Assembly (NCBI GenBank): GCA_028681035.1
Contig: JAQUJJ010000021.1
Span: forward strand, 1-35,181
Direction: 5' to 3'
Length of the DNA stretch: 35,181 bases
Source of the DNA: Candidatus Cloacimonadota bacterium
GTDB taxonomy: Bacteria; Cloacimonadota; Cloacimonadia; Cloacimonadales; Cloacimonadaceae
Below are positions 1 to 9,360 of the stretch, one piece after another. The translations under genes were made by a program, and so were the position numbers. Position 1 is the stretch's first letter. Each line of letters starts with the position of its first letter. The notes beneath the pieces are model-generated. The model made no database searches, had not been told where the DNA came from, and saw only the letters and a list, made by a program, of their open reading frames with translations.

Positions 1-400
1 TCTGAATCTAAACCCCTACCCTGTCAAAAGAACAGTTACTAAACGTCAACTTGTGTAGTGCCCATAAAACAGCTAACAGCCTGCAGTGCAAGCATATAAC
101 TATGCAGAATGGTAAAGATCGGTTAACGGATTAACACAGACATTAGAACAAGGTGTAACAACTAAAACTGGTGAAAAAGCTAATCAACTGCTAAATTATT
201 CCAGATTTACCTAAACTAATCCGCGAAAATCCGTTAAGTAAGCTAAATCCGTGTTCCTATTAATATTGGGGGGGGAATACCTGCTCAAATAGTGGGCAGT
301 TTTTTGTAACTCTGCTTTGCTCTTTATTATACGGATTTGCTCTGTGGTAAAATAAAATCTCTGCTTTAACATTTGCGTTTAGCAGGATTGGAATGCTGCT

Positions 401-530
401 CCTTGTTCCTACTAACCGCTTGCTTATCCGATCGGGATCAGATCGGGATCAGATCGGGATCTCATCGGGTTGAATCCCGTTCGGATCCTCTTCAGTACAG
501 CATCTAATCGGTAGCGGATAAGCAACAAGG
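401..530. repeat. Inverted repeat enclosing an 11-bp tandem repeat
   Basis: The right arm CGGATAAGCAACAAGG (515-530) is complementary to CCTTGTT (401-407) plus GCTTATCCG (422-430), the left arm being interrupted by 14 bases. Inside, GATCGGGATCA occurs twice in tandem (430-440, 441-451), followed by a third copy with a changed last base (452-462) and a degenerate CATCGGG. The words GGATAAGC and CAGCATC recur in other intergenic sites of the window (near 18590-18608, 23207-23225 and 23640-23656), so this is a member of a dispersed repeat family. Confidence 0.6.
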
Positions 531-593
531 AAAGAGCGTGTTCTCTATGCCCTTAATAAATAAACACTTGCGTATGATACAAAGCGAATTATG

Positions 594-621
594 TTGACAA
601 AAGCTGTGCTTATGAGATAAG
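594..621 (+). promoter_or_regulatory. Candidate sigma-70-type promoter for panD-panC
   Basis: A perfect TTGACA (594-599) is followed after 16 bases by GATAAG (616-621), a weak -10 match. The panD start lies about 30 bases further on, with GGAG at 640-643 as ribosome binding site. The assignment rests on consensus matching only, but the same TTGACA-16 layout appears upstream of adk. Confidence 0.35.
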
Positions 622-650
622 GCAACAAAACATTAAACTGGAGTCCGAAA

Positions 651-1007
651 ATGTTAAGGCAAGTCCTTTTATCCAAGCTCCACCGTGCCACGGTTACGGA
701 GTGCGACATAAACTACAATGGCAGCATCAAAATAGATGAAGCTCTATTAGAGCAAGCTGGAATGCGTGAATTTGAGCGGGTGGAAATATTCAATATCACC
801 AATGGTAACCGTTTTTCCACCTATATTATATTGGGTGAACGCGGCAGCGGAGACATCAGCATAAACGGCGCAGCAGCAAGATTAGTTCAAGTTGGCGACA
901 AAGTTATCATCATCAATTACGGGATGATCGACGAAGCTGAAATGCAGGCTCACAAGCCGCGCATTGTGGTGTTAAACGACCAAAACAAGGTTGATAAGAT
1001 TCTATAA
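651..1007 (+). CDS. panD: Aspartate 1-decarboxylase
   Basis: This cytosolic enzyme converts L-aspartate to beta-alanine, the amine half of pantothenate. It is a pyruvoyl enzyme made as a proenzyme that cleaves itself. The self-cleavage site is visible as Tyr22-Asn-Gly24-Ser25, at the same numbering as the E. coli enzyme; Ser25 would become the pyruvoyl group. The conserved N-terminus (MLRQVLLSKLHRATVTE) with Lys9, and the later segment NGAAARLVQVGDKVIIINYG, also fit. Length 118 aa is normal (family 115-130). The ATG has GGAG 7 bases upstream. panC follows 157 bases later on the same strand, so the two beta-alanine/pantothenate steps are co-transcribed. Confidence 0.96.
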   Translation: MLRQVLLSKLHRATVTECDINYNGSIKIDEALLEQAGMREFERVEIFNITNGNRFSTYIILGERGSGDISINGAAARLVQVGDKVIIINYGMIDEAEMQAHKPRIVVLNDQNKVDKIL

Positions 1008-1163
1008 ATGTGGATATTTATACCTCTAGCAATCATTGCCGCAACTATCGATATTGGGATGCCAATCTCCGAATTGGTAGAGATAAGAACCGTGTTTGCA
1101 GCATCCCTTGGATGCTGTGGCAAATCGGAGTTTACCACCCCATATTTGCCACCCCACGCTTGA
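1008..1163 (+). CDS. Possible 51-aa small ORF between panD and panC
   Basis: An ATG directly abuts the panD stop (TAAATG) and the frame runs 51 codons to a TGA that ends one base before the panC ATG (TGATATG). It begins MWIFIPLAIIAATIDIG, a hydrophobic start, then becomes polar and contains two adjacent Cys. There is no Shine-Dalgarno site, so translation would depend on re-initiation from panD. No family is recognised. It may be a translational bridge to panC, which also lacks a clear ribosome site, or chance. A hairpin with an 8-bp stem (1099-1106/1110-1117) lies inside it. Confidence 0.25.
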   Translation: MWIFIPLAIIAATIDIGMPISELVEIRTVFAASLGCCGKSEFTTPYLPPHA

Positions 1164-1164
1164 T

Positions 1165-2010
1165 ATGACACAAGTTCATACTCCGGAGGAAATGCAAGGT
1201 ATCAGCCACAACTGGCAAAAAGATAAAACTATAGGTTTCGTGCCCACCATGGGTTTTTTACACGAAGGGCATCTGTCTTTGGTAAAAGAATCTAACAAGC
1301 AATGCGACATCACTATTGTATCCATATTTGTGAATCCCGCCCAGTTTGGCGCAAGTGAAGATTTGGGCAGCTATCCGCGCAATATGGAGCGAGACTTGCA
1401 GCTATTATCCGAATACAAAGTAGATTATGTGTTTATCCCCACCGCTGAGGACATCTATCCCAAGCCTTATCGCACCTGGGTGAATGTGGAAGGAATTAGT
1501 GAACTGCTGTGTGGGGCAAGCCGTCCCGGCCACTTTAGAGGTGTTGCCACAGTTGTTCTCAAGCTCGTTAATCTGGTGAATCCTGATTTGATGTTCATGG
1601 GCGAAAAGGACTTCCAACAAGTGGCAGTGCTAAAAACTATGCTGAAAGACCTGAACCTGCGCACCAAGATTGTTTCCTGCCCCATTGTCCGTGAAGCCGA
1701 TGGCTTAGCAATGAGCAGCCGCAATACCTATCTAACAGGCGAAACCCGGCAGCAAGCTCTCTGCCTGTCTAAGGCAATCCACAAAGCAAAGCAGCTTTTC
1801 TCCCAAGGGATTACTGATACTAAGGTTCTATTGCAAGCGGCAAGTGAAATCATCATTGAACATAATGCAGAGATAAATTACATTCAGTTTGTGCATCCTG
1901 AAACTTTGCTTCCTGCGGAGATAGCAGTAGCGGATACCAGAATGATCCTGGCTGTTAAGGTAGGCAAAACCCGCTTGATTGACAATGCGCAGCTTGGGAC
2001 ATTGCTGTAG
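1165..2010 (+). CDS. panC: Pantothenate synthetase
   Basis: ATP-dependent ligase that joins pantoate and beta-alanine through a pantoyl-adenylate, the last step to pantothenate. It has the nucleotidyltransferase signature PTMGFLHEGH (residues 27-36, with the HxGH box), then GEKDFQQ and the SSRNTYL motif that contact ATP and pantoate. From the ATG at 1165 it is 281 aa, the usual size. The open frame reaches upstream to a TTG at 1096, but those extra 23 residues have no family counterpart and ATG 1165 places the PTMG motif where E. coli PanC has it. No good ribosome site precedes this ATG; coupling to the small ORF that ends one base before it is possible. Confidence 0.95.
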   Translation: MTQVHTPEEMQGISHNWQKDKTIGFVPTMGFLHEGHLSLVKESNKQCDITIVSIFVNPAQFGASEDLGSYPRNMERDLQLLSEYKVDYVFIPTAEDIYPKPYRTWVNVEGISELLCGASRPGHFRGVATVVLKLVNLVNPDLMFMGEKDFQQVAVLKTMLKDLNLRTKIVSCPIVREADGLAMSSRNTYLTGETRQQALCLSKAIHKAKQLFSQGITDTKVLLQAASEIIIEHNAEINYIQFVHPETLLPAEIAVADTRMILAVKVGKTRLIDNAQLGTLL

Positions 2011-2146
2011 CGTAGGACGCCGTTCCTGCGTTTGAATACACATATAGATTAATAGCATCGGAGTGCTACCCTGCATACACCCACACTTCATACTTGACAG
2101 ATGCATAAGCATAGATTTTATGGTTCAGAATAGCCTTTTAAAGCAT

Positions 2147-2234
2147 GCGAAAGTGGCGGAATTTGGCAGACGCGCTGGACTTAGGATCCAGTGAGGTTAA
2201 ACTCGTAGGGGTTCGAGTCCCCTCTTTCGCACCA
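2147..2234 (+). tRNA. tRNA-Leu (anticodon UAG)
   Basis: The acceptor stem GCGAAAG (2147-2153) pairs with CTTTCGC (2224-2230), followed by discriminator A and an encoded CCA (2232-2234). The anticodon stem CTGGA/TCCAG encloses a 7-base loop with anticodon TAG at 2182-2184. A long variable arm with a GAG/CTC stem and the T-loop GGTTCGAGTCC mark it as a class II leucine tRNA. It lies between panC and tig on the same strand. Confidence 0.95.
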
Positions 2235-2264
2235 TAATATTTAATTAAACAACAGGAGAATAAA

Positions 2265-3557
2265 GTGCAGGTAGAATTCAATCAAGTAAATGCCGTAACC
2301 AAAGAAATTAACATCAGCGTCCCCGCTGACAAAGCTTCAAAAGCATACGAGAAATATCTCCGCAAAGCCTCACGCGACATCGCAGTTCCGGGTTTCCGCA
2401 AAGGGAAAGCTCCTCTTGCTATGGTAGAGAGGATGCATACAGATACCTTGAGAGATTACTTTTTGAAAGACTACGTGGACGAAATATTCGAAGAAGTAGC
2501 CCACGAGCACGAGATTCATTTCTTGCTTTTCCCTGAAGTGAAAGATATCACTTGGGAAAAAGGTGAAGATATGAACATAAAGGTGGAAGTGGAACACGAA
2601 CCCAATGTGGAATTTAAGCAATTGGAAGGGCTGAACATCCCTCACAAACCACAAGTGCTGGAAGAAGAAGTGCAGAAATACCTTGAAAGCTTAGTGCAGG
2701 ACAATGGACATATCATAGACGTGGAAACTGCAATCTTAGATGACCAGGTGATGGTAGATATCAGCTTCAAACACGGCAGTGAAAGCTTCACCAAAACAGG
2801 CAGCTTGTTTGCCGGAGAAAGCATGCACAACCGCTCTTTGGAAACCTTGGTAGGCTGCAAGACGGGAGATGTTATTGAAGCACAACTTCCCGGAAAAACC
2901 ATTATGCTGGTTACCATGGATGCCAGCCTGCATCTTGAAAAGGAATTCAGCTACCAGTGCAGCTTGATGGTGAACAGTATTTCCCGCATGGAATACCCTG
3001 CTATTGATGACGAATTTGCCAAAGATATGGAATTTGATACACTAGAACAGATGAAGGCAAAAGTAAGCGAAGACATGAGCCTGAAGAACGAGCATATCAA
3101 CATTAATATAGACAACTACAGCGTGATAGCCAAGCTGTTTGTGGATAATAACTTCGACCTTCCCCACAAGACCATTGAATATCTTGCAGAGCAGGAAGCA
3201 GAAAAGATAGACAATCCCGACTATAAGAAATTCTACGTTTATCAATATAGAATGCAGATAGCTCAGGAAATGGTTAGCATGTACATTATGAATAACCTGC
3301 GCAAAGCCGTGCCTTTGGAAGTTAGCGAAGAGATGACAGCAGAATACATTATCCACGAAGCAATCCTGGAAGATAAAAGCGCCGAAGCATATAAAGAGGC
3401 TAACAAAGCTGATCTCGACACTGAAGAATTCAAAATGGCAGTGCAAAACTACTTCATTTTGAGGCAGATTGCTGCTAGCAGTGAGTTTGTGATTGCCGAA
3501 CCGGAACAAGAACCAGAGATTCCCGAAGCCGAAACCTTGGAAACAACGGAGGAATAA
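2265..3557 (+). CDS. tig: Trigger factor
   Basis: Ribosome-associated chaperone that receives nascent chains at the exit tunnel. The N-terminal ribosome-binding signature GFRKGKAP sits at residues 43-50. The middle part (about 150-245) corresponds to the FKBP-like peptidyl-prolyl isomerase insertion but looks degenerate: few of the aromatic active-site residues are recognisable, so isomerase activity is doubtful. The C-terminal arms follow, ending in a very acidic tail (residues about 412-430). 430 aa is a normal length. The start is GTG at 2265 with AGGAG at 2254-2258. It overlaps the clpP start region, as in the classical tig-clpP-clpX order seen in many bacteria. Confidence 0.93.
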   Translation: MQVEFNQVNAVTKEINISVPADKASKAYEKYLRKASRDIAVPGFRKGKAPLAMVERMHTDTLRDYFLKDYVDEIFEEVAHEHEIHFLLFPEVKDITWEKGEDMNIKVEVEHEPNVEFKQLEGLNIPHKPQVLEEEVQKYLESLVQDNGHIIDVETAILDDQVMVDISFKHGSESFTKTGSLFAGESMHNRSLETLVGCKTGDVIEAQLPGKTIMLVTMDASLHLEKEFSYQCSLMVNSISRMEYPAIDDEFAKDMEFDTLEQMKAKVSEDMSLKNEHININIDNYSVIAKLFVDNNFDLPHKTIEYLAEQEAEKIDNPDYKKFYVYQYRMQIAQEMVSMYIMNNLRKAVPLEVSEEMTAEYIIHEAILEDKSAEAYKEANKADLDTEEFKMAVQNYFILRQIAASSEFVIAEPEQEPEIPEAETLETTEE

Positions 3558-4141
3558 TGAATTTTATCCCCATGGTTATAGAACAAGTAGGACGCGGAGA
3601 ACGCGCTTACGACATTTATTCACGCTTGCTGAAAGACCGTATTGTGTTTTTGGGCGGAGTGATAGAAGACAACCTTGCCAACACAGTTGTGGCGCAACTT
3701 CTGCATCTTGAAGGTGAAGATGCCGAGCGAGATATCTATATGTATATCAACAGCCCTGGTGGAGTAATCTCCTCTGGATTGGCAATATACGACACCATGC
3801 AATATATCAAGCCCCGTGTAAGCACTATTTGCATCGGGCAAGCAGCAAGTATGGCAGCAGTGTTACTCGCAGCAGGCGCACCGGGAAAGCGGACTGCCCT
3901 GCCCAACAGCCGGATTATGATTCATCAGCCTATGGGCGGTGCACAGGGACAAGCAGCAGATATTGAGATTCAAGCAAAAGAAATATTGTACCTGCGTGAG
4001 CGCATGAATGAAATTCTGCACCAGCACACAAATCAATCCATCGAAAAGATACTCGGCGATACAGACCGTAACTACTTCATGAGCGCAGAAGAAGCCATGA
4101 AGTATGGGATTATTGACGAAGTAATCGCCATGCGAAAATAG
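3557..4141 (+). CDS. clpP: ATP-dependent Clp protease proteolytic subunit (Asn at the triad Asp position)
   Basis: Serine peptidase of the S14 family that forms the proteolytic barrel for ClpX. The nucleophile is Ser98 in GQAASMAA and the general base His123 in [14 protein letters not shown] (64-69) forms the substrate-binding and oxyanion region. Typical ClpPs have a third triad residue, Asp172, in the block DTxRDxF. Here the block reads DTDRNYFMS, so residue 172 is Asn (codon AAC, 4072-4074). 194 aa is the normal length. The start at 3557 overlaps the last base of the tig stop codon (TAATG). clpX follows after 101 bases, a gap that contains a 7-bp stem hairpin (4176-4182/4198-4204). Confidence 0.95.
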   Translation: MNFIPMVIEQVGRGERAYDIYSRLLKDRIVFLGGVIEDNLANTVVAQLLHLEGEDAERDIYMYINSPGGVISSGLAIYDTMQYIKPRVSTICIGQAASMAAVLLAAGAPGKRTALPNSRIMIHQPMGGAQGQAADIEIQAKEILYLRERMNEILHQHTNQSIEKILGDTDRNYFMSAEEAMKYGIIDEVIAMRK

Positions 4142-4242
4142 CTTGACGAAAACAAGCCTAGATAATAGAGAGTGAAGGGCAATGGCTGAGAAGGCTTTTG
4201 CCCTGAATTAATATCCGGGATAAAAGAATACAGGAGGATTTC

Positions 4243-5490
4243 TTGGATAAATATAAGACTTTGAGTTGTTCATTTTGCGGTAGAGCCGAAAATGAAGTAA
4301 AAAACCTCATCAGGGGCATTGCGGGTAACATTTGTGACGAATGTATCGTAATGTGCCATACAATAATTGATACTAACAAAGAAGATAGCACCCCAGAGGA
4401 TTTTGATGCACCCATCCCCAGTAAGATAAAAAACTACCTTGATCAGTACGTAATAGGTCAGGACAAAGCCAAAGAGATAATCTCTGTGGCAGTTTACAAC
4501 CATTACAAACGCATATTTAAGCAGAGTAAAAATGACGAGATAGACCTTGAAAAAAGCAATATCATGATGATTGGTCCCACTGGAAGCGGAAAAACATTGA
4601 TTGCTCAAACCCTCGCACGCTTTTTGCAGGTTCCTTTTGCCATCTCTGATGCCACCACGCTAACCGAAGCAGGATATGTGGGCGAAGATGTGGAAAACAT
4701 TCTGGTAAGGCTGTTACAAAATGCCAATTATGACGTTGCCAAAGCAGAACGTGGAATCGTGTATATAGACGAGATTGATAAGATATCACGCAAATCCGAA
4801 ACACCTTCTATCACTCGGGACGTTAGTGGCGAAGGCGTGCAACAGGCTTTGCTAAAGATATTGGAAGGCACCAAGGTAAATGTTCCCCCCAAAGGCGGAC
4901 GTAAACACCCTCAGCAGGAATTCATCGAGATTGATACTAAGAACATCCTGTTTATAGCGGGCGGTGCATTCTTTGGTTTGGAAAAGATTATCAAAGAGCG
5001 TATGGATAAGAAAGCAATAGGTTTTGATGTGGAACTGGGCACGAAGCAAGAAGATGCTAAAATCTTTGACCAGACAACGCCTCATGACTTGCTGAAATAT
5101 GGTTTGATACCAGAGCTTATCGGAAGAATGCCGGTGATATGCACGCTGCATGAACTCACCGAAGAAGCGTTGATAGACATCCTGGTGAAACCCAAGAACG
5201 CAATATGTAAACAATACCAGAAGTTCTTCGAAATGGATGGCGTAGAGCTTGATTTTGAGGAAGCCGCTTTAAAAGAAATTGCCCGTGTTGCCATTATGCA
5301 AAAAACTGGTGCCCGTGGCTTACGCTCTATCATGGAGAAATTCATGCTGAAGATTATGTTTGATATCCCAGACCGTGAAGATATTGAGACATGCCTCATT
5401 ACCCCCGGAGTTGTGAATCAAAGCGAAGAGCCTGAATTTGGTATTATCAAACCCATTAAAACCCAAAGCAAAGCCGCTAACGAGAAATAG
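4243..5490 (+). CDS. clpX: ATP-dependent Clp protease ATP-binding subunit ClpX
   Basis: AAA+ unfoldase that selects, unfolds and feeds substrates into ClpP. The N-terminal zinc-binding domain has Cys9, Cys12, Cys31 and Cys34. Walker A is GPTGSGKT (111-118), the pore-1 loop GYVGEDVE (144-151), Walker B IVYIDEID (172-179), and the RKH loop is in GGRKHP. The ClpP-docking IGF loop is intact ([11 protein letters not shown]), so it should pair with the ClpP next door. 415 aa is typical. The start is TTG at 4243, supported by AGGAGG at 4232-4237 and by the immediate zinc-finger N-terminus. Confidence 0.96.
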   Translation: MDKYKTLSCSFCGRAENEVKNLIRGIAGNICDECIVMCHTIIDTNKEDSTPEDFDAPIPSKIKNYLDQYVIGQDKAKEIISVAVYNHYKRIFKQSKNDEIDLEKSNIMMIGPTGSGKTLIAQTLARFLQVPFAISDATTLTEAGYVGEDVENILVRLLQNANYDVAKAERGIVYIDEIDKISRKSETPSITRDVSGEGVQQALLKILEGTKVNVPPKGGRKHPQQEFIEIDTKNILFIAGGAFFGLEKIIKERMDKKAIGFDVELGTKQEDAKIFDQTTPHDLLKYGLIPELIGRMPVICTLHELTEEALIDILVKPKNAICKQYQKFFEMDGVELDFEEAALKEIARVAIMQKTGARGLRSIMEKFMLKIMFDIPDREDIETCLITPGVVNQSEEPEFGIIKPIKTQSKAANEK

Positions 5491-5500
5491 AGGAGACATT

Positions 5501-6736
5501 ATGAACGCTGAAATTACCAGCCCCCGCCGCGAAATGCTTATCGCTGCCTTAGCAGATAAAGAAGCTATTGTCCTTTTTGCCTCTGTGGAAGGAAATCTGG
5601 AGAAATTCAAGCAGGATAATAACTTCCTGTATGTAACAGGTTTACAAATCCCCGAAGCGATATATTTTGCTTACAAGAGCAACCCTGTCCCTAGCGAGTA
5701 TCTCTTTATCCAGCGTAACGACCCCGCCAAAGAAGTGTGGGACGGACGCAAGATGAGTGCAGAAGAAGCAAAAGAAATTAGCGGGATAGATAAAATAGCC
5801 TACATAGACGAATTCGCTGCTGTGCTTTCCTTGTACTGCCCCATGATAACTAAGATCTGGGCGAACATCGGTAGCCAAGTAATAGATAGACCCTTAACCA
5901 CACAGTTATTCAGGCTTGCTCCTATCAAGGAACGTTTCCCCAATATAGTAATTGAATCTATCACTAGCTTGGTAACACCCTTGCGTAAAATTAAGAGCGA
6001 TTGGGAGCTTATGCAGCTTCAGCGCGCCATTGATATTACCGGTAAAGCGATTATGGATGTGCTGGAAGGTGCTGAAATCTCCATGATGGAATATGAACTG
6101 GAAGCCATGATGTTCTATCGCATGCAGCGTATGGGAGTAAAACAATGGGGCTTCTCCCCCATCGTTGGTAGCGGAATAAATGCCGCAACCCTGCACTACA
6201 AATCAAATGAATGCCGTATTGAGAACAACGAGATAGTTTTAATGGATGTAGGCGCATCATACCTTAATTATAGCGCAGATATTACCCGTTGTTTCCCTAT
6301 TAGTGGCAGCTTTTCAGAGCGTCAAAAACAGATATACACATTGGTGTTAGATGTTCAGATAAAGGTTATCGAGATGATAAAGCCCGGTATCGAGATGGCT
6401 GAGCTTAATAAAACCGCTAGAGATTTGCTAGCTGCTGCGATGGTGGAGATTAGTCTGATTGAACATCCTGATGATGTGATGAAGTATTACATGCACAGCG
6501 TTACGCATTTCTTGGGCATGGATACTCATGACGTGGGCGGACGCAATGCTATCCTCGAAGTGGGCAATGTGATAACTGTGGAGCCAGGCATATACATTCC
6601 TGAGGAAAAGCTTGGTATACGTATAGAGGACGATGTATTGGTTACAGAAACTGGATATTGCGTTCTTTCTCAAAACATCCCCAAAGAGATTGCGGAACTG
6701 GAAGAAATCCGTAAGGCAGCATTGAGTAAGCAATGA
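5501..6736 (+). CDS. pepP: Xaa-Pro aminopeptidase (M24 family)
   Basis: Dinuclear-metal aminopeptidase that removes N-terminal residues preceding proline. The C-terminal pita-bread domain has all five metal ligands: Asp249 and Asp260 in MDVGASYLNYSADITR, His336 in THFLGMDTHDVGG, Glu361 in VEPGIYI and Glu376 in IRIEDDV. The N-terminal domain (about 1-150) is of the aminopeptidase P type. It is 411 aa from ATG 5501, which has AGGAG at 5491-5495 directly after the clpX stop; the frame opens further upstream inside clpX, but without a ribosome site. Its stop overlaps the coaD start (ATGA). Placement behind clpPX suggests a role in peptide turnover, which is inference. Confidence 0.9.
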   Translation: MNAEITSPRREMLIAALADKEAIVLFASVEGNLEKFKQDNNFLYVTGLQIPEAIYFAYKSNPVPSEYLFIQRNDPAKEVWDGRKMSAEEAKEISGIDKIAYIDEFAAVLSLYCPMITKIWANIGSQVIDRPLTTQLFRLAPIKERFPNIVIESITSLVTPLRKIKSDWELMQLQRAIDITGKAIMDVLEGAEISMMEYELEAMMFYRMQRMGVKQWGFSPIVGSGINAATLHYKSNECRIENNEIVLMDVGASYLNYSADITRCFPISGSFSERQKQIYTLVLDVQIKVIEMIKPGIEMAELNKTARDLLAAAMVEISLIEHPDDVMKYYMHSVTHFLGMDTHDVGGRNAILEVGNVITVEPGIYIPEEKLGIRIEDDVLVTETGYCVLSQNIPKEIAELEEIRKAALSKQ

Positions 6737-7233
6737 CACGTGTGATATACCCCGGCACCTTCGACCCTATTACCTATGGGCATATAAACATCCTAGAGAA
6801 AGCCGGCAAGATATTCGACGAAGTTATTTTAGCAGTTGCAGACCAAACAGATAAGCAAACGGCATTCAGCCTGGAAGAACGTTACAAGCTCTGTAAGGAA
6901 GCTACTCAGCACATATCAAATGTTCATGTATCTACCTTTAAGGGATTGTTTATAGATTACGCCAAAACTATGGATTGCATAATTATGATAAGGGGAATGA
7001 GAGCTGTATCAGATTTTGAATTCGAGCTAGCACTAGCCCTCACCAATAAGAAACTAAGCCCCGAGATAGAGACTATCTTTCTTGTACCAAGCCTTAAATA
7101 CATGTACCTCTCCTCTTCTATGATACGCCAATTGGCTAGCTTAGGTGGTCCATTGGACGATTTTGTTCCTCCTAATGTAGCAAAAGCAATGAAGCAAAAG
7201 TATGGCAAGCAACCCTTATCGTCTTCAGAATAG
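6733..7233 (+). CDS. coaD: Phosphopantetheine adenylyltransferase
   Basis: Transfers AMP from ATP to 4'-phosphopantetheine, the penultimate step of coenzyme A synthesis. The nucleotidyltransferase core PGTFDPITYGH (7-17) has the TxGH box. RGMRAVSDFEFE in the middle and SSSMIRQLA near the C-terminus are the other family signatures. 166 aa is typical. It starts within the pepP stop codon (ATGA), so translation is probably coupled. Together with panD and panC upstream it puts several CoA pathway genes in one stretch. Confidence 0.96.
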   Translation: MTRVIYPGTFDPITYGHINILEKAGKIFDEVILAVADQTDKQTAFSLEERYKLCKEATQHISNVHVSTFKGLFIDYAKTMDCIIMIRGMRAVSDFEFELALALTNKKLSPEIETIFLVPSLKYMYLSSSMIRQLASLGGPLDDFVPPNVAKAMKQKYGKQPLSSSE

Positions 7234-7242
7234 ACTTGTATA

Positions 7243-8622
7243 ATGGCAAAAAGAGATAGCTCCGAAACCCAAGAAAGAACCAAAATATCGGAACGCAGCC
7301 TACCTGCTGATATAAACGCTGAGGCTGCGATACTCTCCGCTATGCTGATTGACAGCAATGTAGTTAGCAAAGGCATAGAGAAGATTAAGGAAGAGTTCTT
7401 CTATCGCAGTGCGCACAAGATTATCTATCGCACTATGGAAGAGCTTTTTAACGAAAGCATAGAAATTGACCCTTTAACCCTTATCAACCGTCTGGAAAGA
7501 AACAATAAACTGGAAAAGATAGGTGGCATTCCCTACATAAACGAGATTGCCGATTTCGTAGTTTCCAGTGCTAATTTTGAGTATCATTTAACCATTGTAA
7601 CCGAGCAAGCTTTGCTTAGGCACTTAATCTTAGCTTCAAACGGGATTATCGAATCCTGCTACACTTCTGCCAAGCCAATCAAGACCATTGTTGACGAAGC
7701 CGAGCAAGCTATCTTTGCCATCGCCGAACTTCCCAGCCATCAAGGTTTTCAACGCATAGACCAGATTAGTGCGGAAGTATTACATAACATAGACCAAATT
7801 GCCTCCACAAAACTTCCAGTAGTGGGAGTAAGCACAGGATACTCAGGTTTAGACAGAATCACTGGTGGTTTCCGACCAGGGCAATTCATCATTATTGCAG
7901 CCCGCCCAGCTATGGGTAAAACGGCTCTGGCACTCAACATCGCATCACATGCGGCGGTTAATCTGAACAAGAAGGTTGCCATCTTTACTATGGAAATGGC
8001 AGCGGACGAAGTGCTGATGCGGATGTTCAGTTCTGCTTCGGAAGTTAAGATGGATAGTATGATGAAGGGCTATGGTATGAACGAAGAAAAGCTAATCCGT
8101 ATCATGCAGGCTTCGGAAGTGCTTTCCACCAAGCAGATATACATAGACGAGTCCGGCACCAACACCCCGCTGGATATTAGAGCTAAAACACGCCGTTTGA
8201 CCGCTGAGATTGATGGAATTGACCTTATTATTGTGGACTATTTGCAGCTAATGACCCTTCCCCGCGATAAAGAAAACCGCCAGCAGGAAATATCAGAGAT
8301 TTCCCGTGCTTTAAAGATACTGGCTAAGGATTTGAAGGTTCCTGTAGTAGCACTTTCCCAGCTTAACCGTGCTGCGGATAATCGTGATGATAAGAGACCC
8401 AAGCTTGCCGATTTGCGTGAATCCGGTGCTATCGAGCAAGATGCCGACTTGGTGATGTTCATCTACCGTGATGAATATTACTATCCCGATAAAACAGAGA
8501 AACCGGGTATTGCAGAAATTATCATCAGCAAGAACAGGCACGGCGCCACCGGAAACATAGAATTGGGCTTTGAAAAGGAATACACTTTATTCAGACCCCT
8601 TGATGACGCACATGATCAGTAA
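7243..8622 (+). CDS. dnaB: Replicative DNA helicase
   Basis: Hexameric 5'-3' helicase of the replication fork. The N-terminal helical domain (about 20-120) begins with LPADINAEAAILSAML, typical of DnaB. The RecA-like domain carries Walker A ARPAMGKT (about 220-227), the Walker B-like strand DLIIVDYLQLM, and the arginine-finger region KNRHGATG near the C-terminus. 459 aa is normal and no intein is present. It starts 9 bases after coaD. The ribosome site is weak, which suits translation from a continuous operon message. Its 3' end overlaps the likely start of mlaE. Confidence 0.96.
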   Translation: MAKRDSSETQERTKISERSLPADINAEAAILSAMLIDSNVVSKGIEKIKEEFFYRSAHKIIYRTMEELFNESIEIDPLTLINRLERNNKLEKIGGIPYINEIADFVVSSANFEYHLTIVTEQALLRHLILASNGIIESCYTSAKPIKTIVDEAEQAIFAIAELPSHQGFQRIDQISAEVLHNIDQIASTKLPVVGVSTGYSGLDRITGGFRPGQFIIIAARPAMGKTALALNIASHAAVNLNKKVAIFTMEMAADEVLMRMFSSASEVKMDSMMKGYGMNEEKLIRIMQASEVLSTKQIYIDESGTNTPLDIRAKTRRLTAEIDGIDLIIVDYLQLMTLPRDKENRQQEISEISRALKILAKDLKVPVVALSQLNRAADNRDDKRPKLADLRESGAIEQDADLVMFIYRDEYYYPDKTEKPGIAEIIISKNRHGATGNIELGFEKEYTLFRPLDDAHDQ

Positions 8623-9358
8623 CGTTTTTGCCGGCATCGGCGAATATAGCATCTTTATTGGCAAATCATTATCCCGTATTCCCGCGATAGGCAAGCGTTA
8701 CCAAGAATTTCTCATTCAATTTAAGCGTATCGGCTTTGATTCTCTCTTTTTAATCGCATTAACCGCTGCTTTTACGGGTTTAGTAACTGCCCTGCAGGCG
8801 GTGTATCAATCCAAAGGTTATATCCCGGTAAACTTACTTAGTGTACTAATCGGCAAATCCACCATGATAGAGCTTGCACCAGTGCTTACTGCATTGGTTA
8901 TGACAGGGAAAGTAGGTGCATCAATCGCTGCTGAAATTGGCACGATGCGCGTAAGCGAGCAAATTGACGCTCTGCAAAGCATGAACATCAATCCCTATGA
9001 GTTTTTGTATATGCCCCGTATTTTAGCGGGTGTTGTCGCCTTTCCGCTCATCACTGTTTTTGCCAATGCTATCGGGATAATCTGTGCTTGGTATTTTTCG
9101 TGGCTTAGGTATGGCATTCATTACTACACCTTCTTTAACAACATGCGCAGTTACTTCGAGCCTTCCGATTTATGGGGTGGCTTGGCGAAATCTGTTGTAT
9201 TTGGTTTTATTATCACCACTTTCGCTTGTTTCCATGGAAACCGTTGTTTTGGCGGTGCGGAAGGAGTTGGCAGAGCTACCACCCAAACCGTTGTATATTC
9301 TGCTGTTGCAATTCTGGTGATGGATTTCATCGTAGCTTGGGTGCTATTTGGAGTTTAA
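8603..9358 (+). CDS. mlaE: MlaE-family ABC transporter permease
   Basis: Inner-membrane permease of the Mla type (DUF140 family), which moves phospholipids between inner and outer membrane in Gram-negative bacteria. The family core is visible: FTGLVTALQAVYQ, then ELAPVLTALVMTGKVGASIAAEIGTM and the EQIDAL segment, then three or four hydrophobic segments to the C-terminus. About 251 aa is normal. The start is uncertain: TTG 8570, ATG 8603 and ATG 8612 all lie inside the dnaB end without a good ribosome site; I chose 8603. The partner ATPase (MlaF) and MCE protein (MlaD) are not adjacent in this window. Confidence 0.88.
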   Translation: MTHMISNVFAGIGEYSIFIGKSLSRIPAIGKRYQEFLIQFKRIGFDSLFLIALTAAFTGLVTALQAVYQSKGYIPVNLLSVLIGKSTMIELAPVLTALVMTGKVGASIAAEIGTMRVSEQIDALQSMNINPYEFLYMPRILAGVVAFPLITVFANAIGIICAWYFSWLRYGIHYYTFFNNMRSYFEPSDLWGGLAKSVVFGFIITTFACFHGNRCFGGAEGVGRATTQTVVYSAVAILVMDFIVAWVLFGV

Positions 9359-9360
9359 CC

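Larger units (their letters stand above)
1..650. other. Non-coding leader region with repeats
   Basis: I see no supportable gene here. The stretch holds short phrases built on AATCCGT/ACGGATTA in both orientations (about 120-255), a run of eight G at 268-275, the 11-bp tandem repeat and inverted repeat described separately, and a candidate promoter just before panD. It may be a spacer made of decayed dispersed repeats. Confidence 0.5.

Noticed and set aside
3042..3509. 155-codon minus-strand frame
   Set aside because: It is antisense to tig and made of the complement of its Glu/Lys-rich helices.
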